Shown here: positions 9,464-16,828 of the stretch, piece after piece
How positions within the stretch are numbered: the stretch's first letter is position 1
Layout: each line of letters opens with the position of its first letter
DNA from: CAZXYS01 sp964645005
GTDB lineage: Bacteria; Bacteroidota; Ignavibacteria; Kapaibacteriales; UBA2268
DNA: 64,000 bases
Assembly: GCA_964645005.1 (NCBI GenBank)
Contig: CAZXYS010000012.1
Coordinates: 1 to 64,000, forward strand
Direction of reading: 5' to 3'
Program-made: the position numbers and the translations under genes
The notes under the pieces: model-generated
The model's database searches: none
Told to the model about the DNA's origin: nothing
What the model saw: only the letters and a program-made list of their open reading frames with translations

Positions 9464-10243
9464 TTACCTAATCCATTTAAGAATCCTGTCAAATCTTATA
9501 TTATGTGCAGCCGGATCAACAGACCAAAATATTATCAGCGGCTTACCAATCAACTGCCGCTCGGAAATAAGTCCCCAATGACGTGAATCATAGCTGTCAT
9601 CACGGTTATCACCCAATACAAAGTAGTAGTTCTTATCAATGGTGAGTTCTTTCTTTGACAAACCATTGTTGGTTTCAACAATTATATTATCTTCCGACAG
9701 GAAATTATCATTTATAAAGTGGAAGTTATTGGAATCGGGAAATATAGATTCCCATTTTTCAGGAATGTACATTTTTTTGTCGAAAAACCGTATCTCTTTG
9801 AAATATTTGTCATTTCCCTTGTCTCCCCTATTCACCGGCAGAACATTTTTACCGTCAATATAAAGATTTTTGTCTGCTATATATACACTGTCGCCGGGCA
9901 AACCAGCGACACGCTTTATCATGGTCTTACTTTCACCGTTTTTGTTATACTCGAAGATAATGATATCCCCGCGTTGAATATCATGAAGTCCAAACCGCCA
10001 ATCCGAAGGCATCTTCATATTAAAGAATGGATCTTTCTTAGGAAAACCCAGATAATAATATAGTTTGCTGACTATTATAAGTTCTCCCTCCCTGAGTGCA
10101 TTTCTCATCGATGAGGAAGAAACATAGTAAAAATCAATTACGAACAGCCTCAAAATAAATACAATTATTAAACTAAAAAGCAATATCCCGAAGATATTCT
10201 TCAAGATATTGCCTGACTTATTTTTGTTGGAATTTTCTGCCAT
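9464..10243 (-). CDS. lepB: Signal peptidase I, second copy (shorter, divergent)
   Basis: 259 residues. It cleaves signal peptides from exported proteins on the outer face of the inner membrane. There is one N-terminal membrane segment (about 16-36). The catalytic Ser45 lies in VSSSSMRNALREGE, where most family members have P-T-x-S-M. The general-base lysine lies in MIKRVAGLPGD, and box E is GDNRDDSYDSRHWGLI. All catalytic elements are present, so it should be active. It begins 12 nt after the first lepB and runs into hemW. Its serine box differs from the neighbouring copy, suggesting different substrates or an old duplication. Confidence 0.92.
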   Translation of the reverse strand: MAENSNKNKSGNILKNIFGILLFSLIIVFILRLFVIDFYYVSSSSMRNALREGELIIVSKLYYYLGFPKKDPFFNMKMPSDWRFGLHDIQRGDIIIFEYNKNGESKTMIKRVAGLPGDSVYIADKNLYIDGKNVLPVNRGDKGNDKYFKEIRFFDKKMYIPEKWESIFPDSNNFHFINDNFLSEDNIIVETNNGLSKKELTIDKNYYFVLGDNRDDSYDSRHWGLISERQLIGKPLIIFWSVDPAAHNIRFDRILKWIR

Positions 10244-10255
10244 GATAAATTAAAT

Positions 10256-11176
10256 TTAATTTATCAAAGTGCCTATTCTTGACCATCTTATGGAACTGAT
10301 CTTATCACCGAATTGCTTCAGAAAGTGCAGATGAGGATTCCATGACCAGTAAACTATCAATGGACTCCCTACAACTTTCTCTTCGGGAATATAACCGAAA
10401 AATCTGCTGTCGAGACTATGATCCCGGTTGTCTCCCATGCCAAAAACATAATCCCGTTCAACTTCATATTTGGCGGTTGCTATGCCGTCAATCAGTATAT
10501 TATTGCCGTCCGAGGCAACTTCATGCCCCTCCCTTTCAATGAAAACTCGCCACTGCAAAATATTTCTCGGAGTCAAATTAATTATATCACCTTTTTTAGG
10601 TATAACCACGGGTCCGTAATTATCTTTGGTATAGCCTTTTCCAATGGGAAATGTTTTTCTTGACTCGTAAGGATCATAGCCGCTATTTGCATCGAGTATC
10701 CCGGTTTCCGGTAGAGGCTGTTTTTCTCCGTTAACATAGACAATATTATCCTTGACTTCGAGAGTATCACCGGCTGTTGCTACACATCTTTTGAGATAAT
10801 ATTGGAAATTGTCCGGTTCCACCTGATCTCTGCCCCCGGGAAATATAAATACTATAACATCACCTTTTTCCGGCTCCTGTGGACCCTTTACGCTGAAATA
10901 AGGCAGCGGTATATTGAAAAAAGGGATAACCTGCGGCGTTGATGGGCGATATACGAATTTGTTCACGAAAAGAAAATCACCGGTCATAACAGTATTTTCC
11001 ATCGATGGTGTCGGAACGACAAATGAGGCAATAGCCACACCATTTATTATCATCACTACAACTATCGCGCTGACAATTGTTTTAATCCATGACCATGACC
11101 ATTCCAAAAAGGTCATAGATTCTTTTTGTTTGCCTTTTTTCTTTGTGGTTTTCTTTTTAGGTATTTGTTTAGCCAT
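10256..11176 (-). CDS. lepB: Signal peptidase I, first copy
   Basis: 306 residues. A Lys-rich cytoplasmic N-terminus (KKKTTKKKGKQK) precedes a single membrane segment at about 33-53. The serine nucleophile lies in VPTPSMENT, the lysine base in YYLKRCVATAGD, and box E is GDNRDHSLDSRFFGYIPEEKVVG. An insertion of about 60 residues between boxes D and E is larger than in the second copy. It starts 40 nt after lepA, matching the common bacterial order lepA-lepB, so this is probably the housekeeping enzyme. Confidence 0.94.
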   Translation of the reverse strand: MAKQIPKKKTTKKKGKQKESMTFLEWSWSWIKTIVSAIVVVMIINGVAIASFVVPTPSMENTVMTGDFLFVNKFVYRPSTPQVIPFFNIPLPYFSVKGPQEPEKGDVIVFIFPGGRDQVEPDNFQYYLKRCVATAGDTLEVKDNIVYVNGEKQPLPETGILDANSGYDPYESRKTFPIGKGYTKDNYGPVVIPKKGDIINLTPRNILQWRVFIEREGHEVASDGNNILIDGIATAKYEVERDYVFGMGDNRDHSLDSRFFGYIPEEKVVGSPLIVYWSWNPHLHFLKQFGDKISSIRWSRIGTLIN

Positions 11177-11216
11177 TTGATTATGTTTTTCAGTTAATAT
11201 TAAATTTGTTTATTTA

Positions 11217-13022
11217 TCAATCTTCGTCAATGCTGAGAACCGCAAGAAACGCTTCCTGAGGTATTTCAATATTGCCTACTTGTTTCATACGCTTTTTACC
11301 TTCTTTTTGTTTCTCCAGAAGCTTTCTTTTCCGCGTAATGTCGCCGCCGTAGCATTTTGCTGTCACATCTTTCCTCTTTGCTTTTACAGTAGTTCTGGCA
11401 ATTATTTTTGCTCCAATAGCCGCCTGAATAGCCACTTCATACATCTGACGAGGAATAAGATCTTTTAATTTTGAAGACATCTTCTTGCCTAATTCATACG
11501 CTTTATCTCGATGGACTATTGAAGAAAGCGCGTCTACAGGATCACCATTTAACAGAATATCAAGCTTGACAAGATTGCTCGTTCTATATCCGATAAATTC
11601 ATAATCAAATGATGCATAGCCGCGGGTACTGGATTTCAGCTTATCATAAAAATCAAATACAACCTCCGCCAGAGGCAATTCCCAAGTCAGATCAACTCTT
11701 TCAGGAGATAAATATATGGTATTTGTTTGAGTTCCCCGCCTTTCCATGCAAATTTTAATAATATTTCCGACGTACTCGGAAGGGCAAAGAATCTGGGCTT
11801 TTATATAAGGTTCCTGAATTTCTCTTATCTCTCCCGGTTCTGGTAATTGAACGGGGCTGTCTATAAAAACCTCATCTCCGTTATTTTTAATAACTTTATA
11901 TTTAACGTTAGGTACCGTTGTAACAATTTCCTGATCGAATTCCCTGTCTAATCTTTCCTGAACGATTTCCATATGCAGCAAGCCGAGGAATCCGCATCTG
12001 AAGCCAAATCCCAGTGCTGAAGAAGTCTCAGGTTCATATGAAATTGCAGAATCATTGAGTGTCAAACGGGCTAAAGATTCTCTTAGAGTTTCGAAATCAT
12101 TGGCATACGAAGGATATATACCGCTGAAAACCATAGGTTTAACTTCACGGAAACCCGAGATAGGCTTATCGCATCGCTCTTTATCATGAGTGATCGTATC
12201 ACCTATTTTTATATCACTCAGGTCTTTGATATTTGCCATCAAATATCCAACATCCCCTGCGGAAAGTTCCTTCGCCCGAAATCTTTTTATTTGCAGAAAC
12301 CCTATCTCCTCAATTTCGAAAAATTTGCCGGTCTGTATCATGAAAATTCTGTCTCTCTCGTGTATTACGCCGTCGAAAACCCGAACATTTGCAATGACGC
12401 CGCGGTAAGGGTCAAAAATTGAATCATAGATTAATGCTTTCAATGGAGCGTCTTTCTTTCCTTTAGGCGGTGGAATCCTCTTGACAATTGATTCCATGAT
12501 TTCTTTGACGCCTGTTCCTTCCTTAGCCGAAGTATAGATAATTTCATCCTCCGAACAGCCCAGAAGATCTATTAATTGCTGCTTGACATCATTTATGGTT
12601 GTTTGAGCACTTGGCAGATCAATTTTATTAATAACCGGAATAATTTCCAGATTCGCATCTATAGCAAGATACAAATTGCTAATAGTCTGAGCTTCAACCC
12701 CCTGAGTGGCATCAACAACTATAAGGGCGCCTTCACAAGCAGCCAGAGATCGGGATACTTCGTAAGTAAAATCAACATGTCCCGGAGTATCTATCAAATT
12801 CAAAATATATTCCGTGCCATCATCGGTTTTGTAATCCATTTGTACGGCATGGAGTTTAATAGTTATACCCCTTTCCTGTTCCAGGGGATTATCATCAAGG
12901 ATTTGCGCATGGAGCATATCCCTCTCGCTGATCCTGCCGGTCATTTCCAGCATCCTATCTGCGAGGGTTGATTTGCCATGATCTATATGTGCAATTATAC
13001 TAAAATTGCGATATTCTTTCAT
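11217..13022 (-). CDS. lepA: Elongation factor 4 (LepA) back-translocating GTPase
   Basis: 601 residues from the start used here. LepA/EF4 is a ribosome-binding GTPase related to EF-G. GTPase motifs are AHIDHGKST (residues 11-19), DTPGHVDF and NKIDLPSA. The FGFRCGFLGLLHMEI block and the LepA-specific C-terminal domain (AKCYGGDITRKRKLLEKQKEGKKRMK) are present. The frame remains open 22 codons upstream to 13088, but the conserved N-terminus MKEYRNFSIIAHID begins at 13022, as in other LepA proteins. A possible minus-strand -7 box (TAATTTTG) is at 13058-13065, upstream of this start. First gene of a four-gene minus-strand operon. Confidence 0.95.
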   Translation of the reverse strand: MKEYRNFSIIAHIDHGKSTLADRMLEMTGRISERDMLHAQILDDNPLEQERGITIKLHAVQMDYKTDDGTEYILNLIDTPGHVDFTYEVSRSLAACEGALIVVDATQGVEAQTISNLYLAIDANLEIIPVINKIDLPSAQTTINDVKQQLIDLLGCSEDEIIYTSAKEGTGVKEIMESIVKRIPPPKGKKDAPLKALIYDSIFDPYRGVIANVRVFDGVIHERDRIFMIQTGKFFEIEEIGFLQIKRFRAKELSAGDVGYLMANIKDLSDIKIGDTITHDKERCDKPISGFREVKPMVFSGIYPSYANDFETLRESLARLTLNDSAISYEPETSSALGFGFRCGFLGLLHMEIVQERLDREFDQEIVTTVPNVKYKVIKNNGDEVFIDSPVQLPEPGEIREIQEPYIKAQILCPSEYVGNIIKICMERRGTQTNTIYLSPERVDLTWELPLAEVVFDFYDKLKSSTRGYASFDYEFIGYRTSNLVKLDILLNGDPVDALSSIVHRDKAYELGKKMSSKLKDLIPRQMYEVAIQAAIGAKIIARTTVKAKRKDVTAKCYGGDITRKRKLLEKQKEGKKRMKQVGNIEIPQEAFLAVLSIDED

Positions 13023-13149
13023 CTCACTATATTTAAAATCGTAAATACTATAACCAACAAAATTAATAAAGTCCTGTTGAATTAACAATCCGAAAATATT
13101 GACGGTAAAAGTGGAAATTATTTCTTTGGCAATAGTTTAATTTTAATGG

Positions 13150-13262
13150 CATTCTTAAGCTTGTCGCTGCCAAGAGCGAAGCGACGAAGCAATCTCTCTT
13201 GATTTGGATCGCTTCTCCCTGCTAAAACAGGATTTCGCTTCGCTCAACTTCGCCCGCAATTA
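13150..13262. repeat. REP-like intergenic repeat downstream of the decarboxylase operon
   Basis: Contains GAAGCAATCTCTC, CCTGCTAAAACAGGATTTCGC and GCTCAACTTCGC, matching parts of the 70-nt repeat at 182-251 and 24933-25002 but more degenerate. It fills the gap between the end of the beta-subunit gene (13271) and the start region of lepA. Confidence 0.55.
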
Positions 13263-13270
13263 CATTTCTA

Positions 13271-14398
13271 TTATGTTAACAATGTCAGAAATACCCCAGC
13301 AGCTACCGCCGAGCCTATAACTCCGGCTACATTCGGTCCCATTGCGGGCATGAGCGGATTGACCTCGCCTTTTGTTTCATCGGACACGAATTTCTGGACT
13401 ACGCGCGCAGCCATCGGTACTGCGGAAACGCCGGCAGCGCCGATGCAGGGATTGATCTTATGACCTTCCTTTAAAAATATGTTGATAATTTTTGCAAAAA
13501 TCAGTCCGCTGGCAGTGCTGAAAGCAAAAGCCACAGCGCCAAGAAGCAGAATCATGATTGTATCAACAGTAAGGAAATGAGCGGCGTCCATCGTTGCGCC
13601 AACAGCGAGCCCCAGGAATATTGTAACAATATCCACAAGAGAACCCCCGGCAGTCCTGCGTAAACGTTCGGTTACACCTGATTCACGAATGAGATTGCCG
13701 AACATCAACATTCCGATCAGCGGCGCGCAGGATGGCACCGCCAATGATGCAATTATCCCTGTTACAATAGGAAACAGCCGAGCCGCCGTTTTCGAGACGG
13801 GTTTCGCCTGGGGCATGCTTATGGATCGCTCTTTTTTATTTGTGAAAATACGTATTATTGGCGGCTGGATAATTGGCACCAGCGACATGTAGCTGTATGC
13901 CGCCACCGCAACCGGTCCGAGAAGATGCGGCGCCAGTTGTGCCGTCAGAAATATCGAAGTAGGACCGTCAGCACCTCCGATAATGCCTATAGATGCAGCC
14001 TCGCCGGGCTCGAATCCGAATATGTAAAAAGCCCCCAGTGCCGCAGCAAATATACCAAGCTGCGCCGCCGCCCCAAGCAGGAAGGTTAACGGTCGCCCCA
14101 GCAGAGGTCGAAAATCGGTCAGAACGCCTACCCCCATGAATATTATCGGCGGCAAGAGTTCGGTTTTTATACCTGTCCTGTAGATCAAACCCATTATTCC
14201 TTCATCGTAAGAACCCATCATACCGAATGGAAAATTCGCCAGTATAATGCCGAATCCTATTGGGATAAGTAATAATGGTTCATAATTCTTAGTAATAGCA
14301 AGATAGATCAGAATTCCGGCAACGAGATACATTACAAGGTTACCCCATCCCATGTTCGCAAAGCCGGATGAATTCAGAAGATCCAGTATGTTTTCCAT
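13271..14398 (-). CDS. oadB: Sodium-translocating decarboxylase beta subunit (OadB/GcdB/MmdB family)
   Basis: 375 residues, highly hydrophobic. The beta subunit decarboxylates carboxybiotin and couples this to Na+ export. The strongly conserved GGADGPTSI motif is at about residues 141-149, with the key Asp at about 144. GVGVLTDFRPLL and the C-terminal GAAGVSAVPMAARV and MGPNVAGVIGSAVAAGVF blocks are also typical. It lies 9 nt after the alpha-subunit gene, in the classical order gamma-alpha-beta. The operon should build an inner-membrane Na+ gradient, which could feed Na+-linked transport. Oxaloacetate is inferred as substrate from the paired alpha subunit. Confidence 0.93.
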   Translation of the reverse strand: MENILDLLNSSGFANMGWGNLVMYLVAGILIYLAITKNYEPLLLIPIGFGIILANFPFGMMGSYDEGIMGLIYRTGIKTELLPPIIFMGVGVLTDFRPLLGRPLTFLLGAAAQLGIFAAALGAFYIFGFEPGEAASIGIIGGADGPTSIFLTAQLAPHLLGPVAVAAYSYMSLVPIIQPPIIRIFTNKKERSISMPQAKPVSKTAARLFPIVTGIIASLAVPSCAPLIGMLMFGNLIRESGVTERLRRTAGGSLVDIVTIFLGLAVGATMDAAHFLTVDTIMILLLGAVAFAFSTASGLIFAKIINIFLKEGHKINPCIGAAGVSAVPMAARVVQKFVSDETKGEVNPLMPAMGPNVAGVIGSAVAAGVFLTLLT

Positions 14399-14407
14399 TC
14401 CCGAGCC

Positions 14408-16288
14408 TTAAGATTTAATTTTCATAATCGGTTTAGTAGAGTCTATCTCGTCGCCAATTGTAACATCGATGCTTACCACTTCGCCGTCGCAGGGCGCCAT
14501 TATATCATGCTGCGCCTTCATTGCTTCTACCTGTGCTACCGGTTTGCCTTTCACGACCCTGTCACCGACTTTCACAAGTATATCTGCTATTTCAACCGTT
14601 CCGGTAAATGTAGAGTGAACCGGTGTCGCCTTTGCTGCAGATGCGGGGGCTTCTTTCACCGCGGTGTCAGTCTGTGCCGGCGCAGCAGATGCGTTCCCGC
14701 CAGAGCCGGATGGTTCTACCGTAACCTTGAAAGTCCTTATAGTTCCGTTTTCCTCGACTGTGCATGTGGAAGTGACGGGAACCTGAGCCGGCTGCGGCGG
14801 TGCGGGTGCGGGCACCTGTGCTGCGGCAGGTTTCTCTTCCGGTTTCTTTTCTTCTTCTTTAGGCTTGAGAGGTACATCCAGTCTGCCTTTGCCGGTAAGA
14901 TAGCGAATGCCTTCGTTTGCATCCATTTTCTTGCTCGGCGTCATTGCCGACAGAACAAGAAAAGTGTTCTCATCATTGACCGGCAGATCTCTTTCTTTTA
15001 GCGCTTCCTGAGCGGCTTCAATGTTGTTCGGCGCCGCTTCGAGGGGATCGCCGTTGAACGGCTCTAATCCGAGCTGTTCGGAAGCTATATCCACGACCTT
15101 CGGATCCGGCGGCAGCGGCGTTTTTCCAAAATAGCCGAGTACTGCTCGACCATAGCCGTCATTGATTTTTTCCCAGCGTCCGTACATAACATTATTGAAA
15201 GCCTGCAGCCAGTATTGCTGACTGCCGGGCGTGACGCTCGTCCAGGCGCCGCCGGCTTCCACGACAACTGGAAATTCCGCCAGCACATCGCTGTATTTGT
15301 CAAGAATACCGGCTTTTACCATCATGTGGACATTCGGACCGATAGCGCCGCCGGGCATGGGGAAGCCCAGCACGCGGGCATCAGCCGTGGTCGTCACCGG
15401 ATTGAAATTATAATCCTTCATACTCTCTTTGAGCAGGTTCTCTATGTCATTCATTTTATCAGCATCAACATCAAGAGAATAGCCGGTACCCTTCAATGCG
15501 TGATCCATAGATCGCACATCAGGCTGGACAGTACCGCTTGCCATCGGGCGCACTGACAGATCGATTCCGTCAACGCCTGCTTCTATGCCAGCCATATAAC
15601 ATGCCACAGCCATACTCGCAGTGTCATGAGTATGCTGCCAGAGAAGAATTTCCGGCGGCATAATTTTCTTCAAGCCTTTGGCTGTCTCATAGATTGTCTT
15701 TGGGTCAGTCGTTCCGCTGGCATCTTTCAGGCAGATGCTGTCAATGTGTATATCGCTCTCTAAAAGTTTCTTACCAATATTAATATAAAATTCCGGCGTG
15801 TGAACCTTATCCGATTCAAATGGCAGCCCCATCAAGGCAATTGATACCTGATGGTGCATCCTCGATTCAACGATAGGTTTGCCGGTATTAACCAGATTTC
15901 GGTAATCGTTCATATAATCGAAATTTCTGTCCCATGTAGTCCCGTATTTCTTCATGAGCTTAGCCTGCAGTTGCAGGGCTGGCAGGGACTGTGTTGTAAG
16001 TGTTACTCCCGAAACCGAGCGGGTGAGTATCTGCAGATCTACTTCGGGTCCTACGGTTTCCCTGATCTTTTTCATTGTTTCGAAAGGATTTTCCTGCAGG
16101 TAGAACAACGGCGCCTGATAGCGGGCGCCGCCGCCGAATTCGAAATGCTTTATTCCGGCTTCGACGGAAGCCTCCATAGCCGGCAGAAAATCCTGAAGAC
16201 GGACTTTCCCGCCGAATGAACTCTGTAAACCATCCCGGAAAGGCGTGAACATCACTCTTATCTTTTTCGGATTTTCGGTGAAAATCAT
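14408..16288 (-). CDS. oadA: Biotin-dependent carboxyltransferase, oxaloacetate decarboxylase alpha subunit (pyruvate carboxylase B-like)
   Basis: 626 residues. Residues 1 to about 300 form the carboxyltransferase barrel. A divergent entry motif, FTPFRDGLQSSF, replaces the usual DTTLRDAHQS but keeps the metal-binding Asp. LKDASGTTDP carries the lysine that is carboxylated, and QHTHDT carries the two metal-binding histidines. A conserved carboxylase domain follows. Two Pro/Ala-rich linkers precede a C-terminal biotinyl domain whose EAMKAQHDI motif places biotin on Lys591. It transfers the carboxyl group from oxaloacetate to biotin for the beta subunit. It overlaps the gamma-subunit gene by 4 nt (ATGA). 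A related acyl-CoA decarboxylase is less likely because of the pyruvate carboxylase-type barrel. Confidence 0.88.
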   Translation of the reverse strand: MIFTENPKKIRVMFTPFRDGLQSSFGGKVRLQDFLPAMEASVEAGIKHFEFGGGARYQAPLFYLQENPFETMKKIRETVGPEVDLQILTRSVSGVTLTTQSLPALQLQAKLMKKYGTTWDRNFDYMNDYRNLVNTGKPIVESRMHHQVSIALMGLPFESDKVHTPEFYINIGKKLLESDIHIDSICLKDASGTTDPKTIYETAKGLKKIMPPEILLWQHTHDTASMAVACYMAGIEAGVDGIDLSVRPMASGTVQPDVRSMDHALKGTGYSLDVDADKMNDIENLLKESMKDYNFNPVTTTADARVLGFPMPGGAIGPNVHMMVKAGILDKYSDVLAEFPVVVEAGGAWTSVTPGSQQYWLQAFNNVMYGRWEKINDGYGRAVLGYFGKTPLPPDPKVVDIASEQLGLEPFNGDPLEAAPNNIEAAQEALKERDLPVNDENTFLVLSAMTPSKKMDANEGIRYLTGKGRLDVPLKPKEEEKKPEEKPAAAQVPAPAPPQPAQVPVTSTCTVEENGTIRTFKVTVEPSGSGGNASAAPAQTDTAVKEAPASAAKATPVHSTFTGTVEIADILVKVGDRVVKGKPVAQVEAMKAQHDIMAPCDGEVVSIDVTIGDEIDSTKPIMKIKS

Positions 16289-16494
16289 TTTTCCTCCTCA
16301 ATATTTATTATTTTTGTTCCCGGATATTGTGCGCTGTAAGTTGAATGAATTGCTGCAATTACTGCGGGATCTGCTGCCGCTTTCTTCTCCGGAAATACGG
16401 CGGTGATGATCCGCATAGTAACAGCAAGTATTATCAGCAATACGAATACGGCTATAAATGCCGACGTGCAAATAATTAGCAGGTCAGGAGCCAT
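16285..16494 (-). CDS. oadG: Sodium pump decarboxylase gamma subunit (OadG-like)
   Basis: 69 residues. One N-terminal membrane helix (about 5-30) is followed by a short charged tail, the usual plan of OadG, which holds the alpha and beta subunits together. Recognition rests on size, topology and its place directly before the alpha subunit with a 4-nt overlap. A clear AAGGAGA ribosome site precedes the ATG. The C-terminal histidine that binds Zn2+ in the Klebsiella protein is not evident; only one His, in AAIHSTY, is present. Confidence 0.8.
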   Translation of the reverse strand: MAPDLLIICTSAFIAVFVLLIILAVTMRIITAVFPEKKAAADPAVIAAIHSTYSAQYPGTKIINIEEEK

Positions 16495-16828
16495 ATATCT
16501 CTCCTTTTCTTCTTGATTTATTTCGACAGGTTTTAAGGGTAAGCAGATCCATCTATTTAGCCTTGACCCTACGGTTACTTATTTTACTTAATCATTTATT
16601 TAATTAATAAAAATCTAAAAACATTTTGAAAAAAACAAAATATTTTTTCATTACTTTATTTACTTTTATTTTCCAAATTGTTTGAAGGTCTGTAATTCGA
16701 TTTGTTCCTGTTCTTGTAACTGTTTTAATTGCATAACAATAGCAAAATTTAAATTTAATTGAATAGTTTGCTGTTAGTGTTGTAAATTTGTATTTTGATG
16801 TTTTTCTAAATAAAAATAATATTTTGAA
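16495..16828. other. AT-rich divergent promoter region
   Basis: This 334-nt gap separates the minus-strand decarboxylase operon from the plus-strand ATPase gene. It should hold both promoters. A TTTG at 16767-16770 lies 20 nt before TATTTTGA at 16791-16798, an imperfect Bacteroidota-type promoter for the ATPase gene. No gene was seen. Confidence 0.5.

Noticed and set aside
14507..15556. Open frames on the plus strand opposite the decarboxylase alpha subunit
   Set aside because: Antisense shadows of a GC-richer coding region; composition is Cys/Arg-rich with no family resemblance.
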